The notes beneath the pieces were generated by a model. It searched no databases and was not told the DNA's origin. It saw nothing but the letters and a program-made list of their open reading frames with translations. Shown here one piece after another: positions 52,931-59,137 of a stretch of DNA of 59,137 nt (position 1 is its first letter; each line of letters opens with the position of its first letter). The stretch is from NCBI GenBank assembly GCA_013298215.1, contig JAAFKE010000020.1:1-59137 (forward strand), read 5' to 3'. The stretch comes from Cytophagales bacterium (GTDB lineage: Bacteria; Bacteroidota; Bacteroidia; Cytophagales; Spirosomataceae). Position numbers and translations under genes: made by a program.

Positions 52931-53045
52931 ACATTTGAGGCGTTCGTTTGACAGCGCCGTTGTCAAACGAACGGCGTTGTCAGTGTCCTCACAACGCCGT
53001 TGTCAAACGAACGCCGTTGTCAGTGTCCTCACTGACAATGGCGTT
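52931..53045. repeat. Palindromic tandem 40-bp repeat
   Basis: Two 40-bp copies (52951-52990 and 52991-53030) differ at two positions. An inverted repeat with 13-nt arms (CGTTCGTTTGACA and its complement, 52941-52973) spans the first. A near-perfect 15-bp stem with TCCT loop (53011-53044) ends the array. It lies between divergent genes apbC and the GMC oxidoreductase, outside any supported gene. Confidence 0.8.
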
Positions 53046-53339
53046 GAACAGCGTTTTAGATTCCCGCACGGGCGGCCCCCTCCTTCGTCGGAAAGACAAA
53101 AATTATCAATTTTCAAAAGTTTAAACAGTTTTAATGAGAACAAAAAATAACTAACTTAGCTTTTAGAAAGATTGTTGTAGCATTAAACGATCCTGCATTA
53201 ACTTAGGAACGTGAAATAAATAAGTAGTTGAATTTTTAAATATAAATATCTGATTATCAAGCATTATTCAACCACCGCGCGGGCGGCCCCGTCAATAATC
53301 CAAAATTCACTCCTCATCGACACTGGCTCAAAAAATCTG
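53046..53339. other. Non-coding region upstream of the GMC oxidoreductase gene
   Basis: An AT-rich stretch with no supported ORF. Two short GC-rich look-alikes (CGCACGGGCGGCCCC near 53066 and CGCGCGGGCGGCCCC near 53277) bracket it. No TAnnTTTG promoter element for the downstream gene was found. Confidence 0.5.
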
Positions 53340-55052
53340 ATGAACCTAAATTTAAAAGCAACCAAAAGCAATATGTACGATGCCATCGTGGTGGGCTCGG
53401 GAATGTCGGGTGGGTGGGCGGCCAAGGAACTGTGCGAAAAAGGCCTCAAAACGTTGGTGCTCGAGCGCGGACGCGACGTGCGCCACGTGACCGACTACAC
53501 CACGGCCACGAAAAACCCCTGGGAGTTTGAGCACCGAAACAAACTACCGCTCGACTTTAAAGCCCAAAACCCAATTGCGGCCAGGTGCTACGCCGTAGAC
53601 GAAGCCACCGAACAGTTTTTTGTGAAAGACCACCACCACCCCTACGTTCAAGAAAAACCCTACGACTGGATCAGAGGCTACCAAACGGGCGGCAAATCTC
53701 TGCTGTGGGCGCGGCAGGTGCAACGCTGGAGCGAATACGAGTTTGAGGCACCAGCCCGCGACGGCTTTGGCGTTGAATGGCCAATTGGCTACAACGACCT
53801 GGCGCCGTGGTACAGCTATGTGGAGCGTTTTGCGGGCATCAGCGGCAACAAAGACGGCCTAAAAAACCTGCCCGACGGCGAGTTTCAAAAACCCTTCGAG
53901 CTAAACGCCGTCGAAAAACACATCCAGGCGGCGGTGCACAAAGACTACAAAAACAGGCAGGTTATCATTGGCCGCTGCGCCCACCTCACCGAGCCGCAAC
54001 CATGGCACTTAGAGCTGGGGCGCGGGCAGTGCCAAGCGCGGCATTTGTGCTACCGGGGTTGCCCCTACGGCGCGTATTTTAGCAGCAACTCGGCCACTTT
54101 GCCCGCCGCAGCCCGAACGGGCAATCTTACCCTACGGCCTCACTCGGTGGTGCACTCGGTTATTTATGATGCCCAAAAAGGCAAGGCCACGGGCGTGCGC
54201 GTAACAGACGCAAACACCAACGAAACGACCGATTATTTTGCCAAAGTGATCTTCATGAACGCCGCCTGCCTAAACACCAACTTGGTGCTGATGAACTCTA
54301 CGTCGGGGCGTTTCCCGAACGGGCTCGGCAACGATAACGGCCTGTTGGGGCGCTACGTGGCCTTTCATAACTACCGAGGGTCGCTCACGGCCACTTTCGA
54401 GGGCTACCAAGATTCGTATTATTTTGGGCGCCGGCCCACAACGGCCTTCATGCCGTCGTTTCGCAACGTCGAAAAACAAGACTCCGATTTTATGCGGGGC
54501 TACATGGTGGCGTTCTCGGCCAGCCGGCGCGATTTTCATAGGGGCGCACGCCAAGACGGTTTCGGGGCGGCCTTCAAAGAATCGCTCACCCGCCCTGGCG
54601 AATGGAGTGTGTATATGATGATGCAGGGTGAGACCATTCCTACATACGAAAACCACCTGCGCCTAAGCCCAACGCTAAAAGATGCCTGGGGAATACCGCA
54701 ACTGGTGACTTCGATTGGCTACGACGACAACGACCAGAAACTGTTGGACGACTTTATCGCATCGGGCACCGAAATGCTCACGAAATCGGGTTGCAGCGGC
54801 ATCGTTGCCCACGACTCCAAACAATCGCCGGGCTTGGATATTCACGAAATGGGGGGGTGCCGCATGGGCAAAGACCCCAAAACATCGCTCCTCAACGGCT
54901 GGAACCAGTTTCATGCCTGCGCCAATGTGTTTGTTACCGACGGGGCTTGTATGCCGTCGGTAGGCAACCAAAACCCATCGCTCACGTTCATGGCCCTTAC
55001 CGCCCGGGCGGCCAACCACGCCGTAGAAGAACTAAAAAAGGGGAATTTATAG
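53340..55052 (+). CDS. GMC family FAD-dependent oxidoreductase
   Basis: A 570-aa glucose-methanol-choline oxidoreductase. The FAD Rossmann motif AIVVGSGMSGGWAAKELCEKG opens at about residue 14. A Cys-rich segment (RGQCQARHLCYRGCPYGAYFSS, about 225-248) follows. The C-terminus holds HEMGGCRMGKDPKTSLLN and VTDGACMPSVGNQNPSLTFMALTARAA with the FAD/active-site residues. Such proteins oxidise sugars or alcohols, often with a gluconate-2-dehydrogenase subunit 3 partner; none lies beside it. No signal peptide is visible. The start MNLNLKATKSN is typical of Bacteroidota homologues. Confidence 0.93.
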   Translation: MNLNLKATKSNMYDAIVVGSGMSGGWAAKELCEKGLKTLVLERGRDVRHVTDYTTATKNPWEFEHRNKLPLDFKAQNPIAARCYAVDEATEQFFVKDHHHPYVQEKPYDWIRGYQTGGKSLLWARQVQRWSEYEFEAPARDGFGVEWPIGYNDLAPWYSYVERFAGISGNKDGLKNLPDGEFQKPFELNAVEKHIQAAVHKDYKNRQVIIGRCAHLTEPQPWHLELGRGQCQARHLCYRGCPYGAYFSSNSATLPAAARTGNLTLRPHSVVHSVIYDAQKGKATGVRVTDANTNETTDYFAKVIFMNAACLNTNLVLMNSTSGRFPNGLGNDNGLLGRYVAFHNYRGSLTATFEGYQDSYYFGRRPTTAFMPSFRNVEKQDSDFMRGYMVAFSASRRDFHRGARQDGFGAAFKESLTRPGEWSVYMMMQGETIPTYENHLRLSPTLKDAWGIPQLVTSIGYDDNDQKLLDDFIASGTEMLTKSGCSGIVAHDSKQSPGLDIHEMGGCRMGKDPKTSLLNGWNQFHACANVFVTDGACMPSVGNQNPSLTFMALTARAANHAVEELKKGNL

Positions 55053-55149
55053 GCGGCTCGGCGCATAAAAAATACGGCAAATGGTATTTTTGGCACGGTT
55101 TTAGGGCAGTCTTTTGTTTAGCAACAAATCGAGTAGAATTGAGTTTGGT

Positions 55150-58100
55150 ATGAAAAACGGCATTAATCATATTTTCCTGTACTTAGCGGTTGCCTTTTTT
55201 GGAGTATCCCTGCTTTTCTACCTGTATATTGAGCGCGGAGCCATCGGCGCATCAGAAGAGAAATACCTACAGTCGGTCAAAGTGCGGGTGCGCGAAGAGG
55301 TCAGGCAGTCGCAGCAAGAACTTTTAGATGCCAAGTCGGTTCTGCAAAAAAGAAACCACCCCACTTTTTCTAACCTCTTGGTTGCGTCTAAGTACCCCTA
55401 CTACGTTTTCAAAAACAGAGAGTTGGTATTTTGGTCAGACCATCGCTTCATACCCGACTACCAAACAGTTGGCAAGATAATCACCCCCAAGTTGGTTGAA
55501 TTTGAACAGGGAAAGTACCTCATCAGCAAGGCTACCATCCTTAAAAACGGCGATACCTTGGATGTTTTTTCGGCCATTACTGTTTATCGTCATTACGAAA
55601 ACCAAAACAACTATTTGCAATCGGGCTACGACCCCGATTTGTTTTCGATCGAACCCCAAAACGTGAGTGCACTGGTGGGCAAACCCTATCAAAACGTGTT
55701 CGACGACCAGCGCAACTTTGTATTTTCGGTGGTGCCCCCCAAATCAGACGTTTTCAGGAATCAATCTACGCCCATCAACACGATCATCTTGGGGCTACTC
55801 ACGCTCCTTTTCTTGGGTATTTACGTGTTGCAATGGATGTATTTTTTCATCAAAAGTCACCATTACAGTGTCGGATTTGTGATCCTGTCCATCTACCTGG
55901 TGTTGGTTCGGGCCCTGATGCTCTACTACGGCATTCCGTTTATTTTTTACGAAAACGAACTCTTCAACTCCCGGCACTATGCCTCGTCCGACTTAGTACC
56001 CTCCCTGGGCGATTTGCTTCTAAATGTATTGTTCACGGTTGTGTTGCTCCTCTATTTGGTAAACTATTATTACCGTTCGCGCGTCTATTTTTGGCTCATT
56101 CACCAAAACCAATGGGTCAGGTCGCTGGCTTCGTTGGTTTGTGCATTGGTAAGCTACGTGGTTTTTTTTATCTACTACTACGAACTCAACAGCATCTACG
56201 AGAAATCTATGTTTACGCTCGACATTACGCTGAGTATTGCCTTCTCGCCGCTCAAAATAGCGTGTTTGGTTATATTCGTGGGGCTTTCGAGTGCCTATTT
56301 TCTGTCGGTTCATCTGCTTTCGGGTATTTTTATTCGCTGCTGCCAACCGTGGTGGCGGGCTTTTCTGGTTTTTTCACTGTCTTCGGGCCTGTCCACGGTG
56401 GCGCTGTTGTTATTGAAAATACCCTTGGAATATATTTTCTTGGTTCATTCGTTTTATTTTTTGCTGTTGTTTTTCACCCGCTTACCGCGCATTTTATACT
56501 CGTTTCGGTATATCACCTCCATTTATTTTTTTACGGCGGCGTTGGTTTGCGCTGTCATTACTACCTACGTGGTATACTACCAAGAAGAGCAAAAGGAGAT
56601 TGGCTACAAGCAAGAATTTGGCACCCAGCTGCTGGCCGACAACGACCGCAACGGCGAGTTTTTTTTAGACCGTGCCAATGCAAATATCAGCCAAGACCCC
56701 ATGCTGCAATTGACTTTTTTGCGGGACACTATTTTTGCCCGCGAGCGCATCCAGAGCCGCGTGAAAAGCAAATTATTGTCTAAATATTTAGACAAATACG
56801 AAACCGAAGTGCTGTCGTTTGACGAAGAGGGACGCTCGCTCGAAAACGATGCCAATGCTCCTGATTATCAATACTACTTAACAAAGTACCAGGTTCCAGC
56901 CTACAAAACCAAGTATGCCAATATTTATTTTGTGAACGAATTTGGGGGCAATGTTATCAAACAATACCTGACCTTTGCCGAGGTAACCAAAGAAAACACC
57001 CTGCTCGGGTACGTAATTTTAGACCTTAAACAGCGCGAAGAACTCCCCCAGAGTGTGTATCCTGAGCTGTTAATGGACAAGAATTTTATTCAAGCACCCG
57101 AAACCCGTCAATACAGCTACGCGTTGTACAGCCCCGACAACAAGATATTGTATTCTAATGGCAGCTACAACTATGAGCGTAAAATGCCGATTGGTATACT
57201 CAAAAACACCACTTTGTTTCGGGAGGGTTTAAACCTGTTCGATCACCGACATATTGGGGTGAAGGGCGCAAATGGGCGCAGCATTGTGGTGTCATCGCGC
57301 GACTATCCGTTTAAGAACGTGTTTTCAAACTTTTCGTTTTTGTACCTCATTCTCGTGCTTTTTGTAATCGTGCTCATTATCCTGTACGCCGTCAAGTACG
57401 GGTTCTCGAAGTTCAACGTCAATTATTCTACCAAAATACAGATTTTGCTCAACGCGGCGTTTTTCTTGCCGCTTTTGTTGGTGGTGGTCATCACGCTGAG
57501 TGTTATTAGCTCCAACTACGTAACCAACCAAGAAAACACCTACATAAATAACACCAAAAACATTGCCAATAACTTTATTCCGTACCTTACTCGGAGTGTT
57601 CAGCCATTAGACAGCGTGGCGGGGTCGGGGCAAAACCCCATTAGCGAAGACAAACTGACGGAAGAACTCGCCAAAATTGCCCGCGATGCCGACGTAGACA
57701 TCAATCTATTTCAGAATAACGGCCTGCTGCGGGTGGCCACCAAACCACTCATGTACGAGGGCAAGCTGCTCTCCAAACAAATAAACCCCTACGCCTACCG
57801 GCACCTGTTGGAAGACAAAGAAAACCAGATACTGCTGTCAGAATCGCTCGGAGATTTGCAATACCGAACCGCCTACGTGGCCGTAAAATCGGCCAAGGGG
57901 CAGCCGTTGGGCGTTTTGAGCGTACCCTATTTCGAGTCTAAGCGCGAATTAGAAGAACAAATGATCGACATCATCGCGTCGGTATTGAGCATTTTTGCGG
58001 CCATGTTCATTGTGTTTATCGTGGTGTCGTATTTTGCGTCAAACTCATTGATTAATCCGCTCAAATTGCTGACCCAAAAAATCAGAAAAACCAATTTAGA

Positions 58101-58899
58101 CAAGCTCACCGAGTCGTTGGTGTGGCGGTCGGACGACGAGATCGGCTTGCTCATCGGCGAGTATAACCGAATGTTACTGAAACTCGACGAGAGCAAACAG
58201 GCGCTTTCGGCCAGCGAGAAGCAGTCGGCCTGGCGCGAAATGGCCAAGCAAGTGGCCCACGAAATAAAGAATCCGCTCACACCCATGAAGCTCACCTTGC
58301 AACAGCTCCAGCGGACTATGCCCAAAGACGGCACGCCAAAGAGCCAAAAAATAGAAAAGACTTTCGATACGCTCCTGGACCAGATCGATAATTTGAGCGA
58401 CATTGCCACGTCTTTTTCGGACTTCGCCAAAATGCCGCCCCTCAAACAAGAGCTTTTCGACCTAACGGGTGTTCTGAGCAAGGCGGCAGATCTATACGCC
58501 GACGACCCCAAGATAACCCTCGACCGCCAGATCGAAAACCGAGAGACCCTCGTCGTTGGCGACCGCAGCCTGATGGGGCGCATCATCACCAACTTAATCA
58601 TCAACGGCATTCAGTCGGTGCCCGAAACACGCCGCCCCACTATTCTCCTCAAACTAAACGCTGGCGAGGGCAACGTAAATTTGGAGGTGCGCGACAACGG
58701 CATGGGGATTCCCGAGTCGATTCGCAGCAAGGTGTTTTTTCCTAATTTTAGCACCAAATTGGGTGGTTCGGGCGTGGGGTTGGCCATTGCAAAGCGGGGC
58801 ATCGAACACGCCAACGGAAGCATCTGGTTGGAGTCTGAGGAGGGACAGGGGACAACATTTTTTATCTCCCTGCCGTTGGCGCAGCAAAATATTGAATAA
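55150..58899 (+). CDS. Large multi-membrane-span sensor histidine kinase
   Basis: About 1249 aa. TM1 (about 5-24) leads to a periplasmic sensor module (about 25-215). A block of about seven to nine helices (215-500) leads to a second periplasmic module (about 505-715), then two helices with a third module (about 780-940) between them. A last helix and HAMP domain (about 950-1005) precede the kinase core. The phospho-acceptor motif is VAHEIKNPLTPMKL (His about 1037). The N box (NLIINGIQSV), G1 (DNGMGIP) and G2 (GGSGVGLAIAKRG) are intact, so it should be active. It is NtrY-like in its core. No response regulator gene is beside it. The earlier in-frame ATG (55114) is possible. Confidence 0.88.
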   Translation: MKNGINHIFLYLAVAFFGVSLLFYLYIERGAIGASEEKYLQSVKVRVREEVRQSQQELLDAKSVLQKRNHPTFSNLLVASKYPYYVFKNRELVFWSDHRFIPDYQTVGKIITPKLVEFEQGKYLISKATILKNGDTLDVFSAITVYRHYENQNNYLQSGYDPDLFSIEPQNVSALVGKPYQNVFDDQRNFVFSVVPPKSDVFRNQSTPINTIILGLLTLLFLGIYVLQWMYFFIKSHHYSVGFVILSIYLVLVRALMLYYGIPFIFYENELFNSRHYASSDLVPSLGDLLLNVLFTVVLLLYLVNYYYRSRVYFWLIHQNQWVRSLASLVCALVSYVVFFIYYYELNSIYEKSMFTLDITLSIAFSPLKIACLVIFVGLSSAYFLSVHLLSGIFIRCCQPWWRAFLVFSLSSGLSTVALLLLKIPLEYIFLVHSFYFLLLFFTRLPRILYSFRYITSIYFFTAALVCAVITTYVVYYQEEQKEIGYKQEFGTQLLADNDRNGEFFLDRANANISQDPMLQLTFLRDTIFARERIQSRVKSKLLSKYLDKYETEVLSFDEEGRSLENDANAPDYQYYLTKYQVPAYKTKYANIYFVNEFGGNVIKQYLTFAEVTKENTLLGYVILDLKQREELPQSVYPELLMDKNFIQAPETRQYSYALYSPDNKILYSNGSYNYERKMPIGILKNTTLFREGLNLFDHRHIGVKGANGRSIVVSSRDYPFKNVFSNFSFLYLILVLFVIVLIILYAVKYGFSKFNVNYSTKIQILLNAAFFLPLLLVVVITLSVISSNYVTNQENTYINNTKNIANNFIPYLTRSVQPLDSVAGSGQNPISEDKLTEELAKIARDADVDINLFQNNGLLRVATKPLMYEGKLLSKQINPYAYRHLLEDKENQILLSESLGDLQYRTAYVAVKSAKGQPLGVLSVPYFESKRELEEQMIDIIASVLSIFAAMFIVFIVVSYFASNSLINPLKLLTQKIRKTNLDKLTESLVWRSDDEIGLLIGEYNRMLLKLDESKQALSASEKQSAWREMAKQVAHEIKNPLTPMKLTLQQLQRTMPKDGTPKSQKIEKTFDTLLDQIDNLSDIATSFSDFAKMPPLKQELFDLTGVLSKAADLYADDPKITLDRQIENRETLVVGDRSLMGRIITNLIINGIQSVPETRRPTILLKLNAGEGNVNLEVRDNGMGIPESIRSKVFFPNFSTKLGGSGVGLAIAKRGIEHANGSIWLESEEGQGTTFFISLPLAQQNIE

Positions 58900-58904
58900 A
58901 ACTG

Positions 58905-58921
58905 ACGGTCGCCGTTTTTTT
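58905..58921 (+). terminator. Weak intrinsic terminator after the histidine kinase gene
   Basis: A short stem ACGG/CCGT with a TCG loop is followed by seven T. The stem is short, so strength is doubtful. Confidence 0.35.
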
Positions 58922-59010
58922 ACCGAGCAGAGTTTGACAATGTTAGGGAGTTTGAAAAACGTCAAGCCAGTAACCGCTACACAATTGAAAAACAAATCGG
59001 GATCGTCCGT

Positions 59011-59137
59011 GGAGAGTTTTCACTGAACTGTGTCAAATTAAAGTATAATTTTTAACTTTAACAAAACGCAGAAAAAAATGGGAAACTCTCAATCCTTCGA
59101 CTTCGATGATTTCAAGCAAAAAGCGATGAAAGAATTG
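59011..59137 (+). mobile_element. Left end of a probable IS256-family insertion sequence (cut by the window edge)
   Basis: Upstream of the transposase-like start, CTGAACTGTGTCAAATTAAAG resembles terminal inverted repeats of IS256-family elements (TGTGTMAAA core). The exact left boundary is uncertain by about 15 bp and the right end lies outside the window. Confidence 0.55.
59078..59137 (+). CDS. Probable IS256-family transposase, N-terminal fragment
   Basis: The first 20 codons (MGNSQSFDFDDFKQKAMKEL) match the start typical of IS256-family (mutator-type) transposases, which begin with a FDFxxFKxxAxxxL pattern. The DDE catalytic domain would lie beyond the window, so integrity cannot be judged. 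The reading frame runs off the edge. Confidence 0.6.
   Translation, partial: MGNSQSFDFDDFKQKAMKEL

Noticed and set aside
52951-53030. CRISPR-like repeats
   Set aside because: Two directly adjoining 40-bp copies without spacers and no cas genes nearby.
55833-56783. 316-codon plus-strand frame
   Set aside because: Alternative frame within the membrane region of the histidine kinase gene; no family pattern.

Overview
The window looks like chromosomal DNA of a Bacteroidota bacterium, most likely from the Cytophagales/Chitinophagales side of the phylum. Four things point there. A complete alternative complex III (act) operon is fused to an aa3-type oxidase operon. One secreted protein carries a type B gliding/T9SS C-terminal sorting domain. 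Several genes belong to Bacteroidota-typical families (DUF2490, DUF4369-thioredoxin, DUF7935-like, GH3). Several promoters match the Bacteroidota consensus (TTTG, about 19 nt, TAnnTTTG), and Shine-Dalgarno sequences are generally absent. Genes are tightly packed and intergenic DNA is AT-rich. No CRISPR array, rRNA or phage was seen.

Layout. 0.3-4.4 kb (+): a DUF2490 outer-membrane protein and a large secreted BNR/VPS10-like propeller protein, closed by a bidirectional terminator. 4.6-6.4 kb (-): typA. 6.5-24.9 kb (-): one long co-directional block. Read in its own direction it runs actABCDEF, then ctaC, ctaD, ctaA, ctaB, two subunit III genes, subunit IV, a SCO-like protein, a DUF420 protein, a small CxxC membrane protein and two glycosyltransferases. 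A consensus promoter lies just upstream of actA. 25.2-27.2 kb (-): tRNA-Cys(GCA) and rpsA, separated by a perfect 19-bp inverted repeat. 27.5-32.7 kb (+): T9SS substrate, holB and a membrane SGNH hydrolase. 32.7-35.1 kb (-): feoB and feoA. 35.3-38.5 kb (+): DUF7935-like protein, SDR dehydrogenase, TerC and metF. 38.5-39.9 kb (-): periplasmic thioredoxin-fold protein. 40.1-41.4 kb (+): exported PLP enzyme. 41.4-52.8 kb (-): cytochrome c lipoprotein, dicarboxylate symporter, DUF937-OmpA protein, lysC, ribH, GH3 enzyme, glycerophosphodiesterase, class C serine hydrolase, NifU-C protein and Mrp/ApbC. 53.3-58.9 kb (+): GMC oxidoreductase and a giant membrane histidine kinase. 59.0 kb to the edge: the start of a probable IS256-family insertion sequence.

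How the genes work together. The 8.3-24.9 kb block encodes a menaquinol-to-oxygen electron path. ACIII oxidises quinol and passes electrons through ActA/ActE hemes to the CuA centre of ctaC. The same block supplies heme o/a synthesis (ctaB, ctaA) and likely copper-centre assembly factors (SCO, DUF420, the CxxC protein). NifU-C and Mrp are neighbouring Fe-S cluster carriers. FeoAB imports Fe(II).

The most unusual signals are non-coding or atypical. A dispersed family of tetraloop hairpins with covarying arms sits in the 49.8-53.0 kb intergenic gaps. A tandem 40-bp palindromic repeat lies at 52.95 kb. The SCO protein keeps its cysteines but lacks the copper-ligand histidine. FeoB carries an in-frame micro-repeat insertion. 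holB may be transcribed leaderless.
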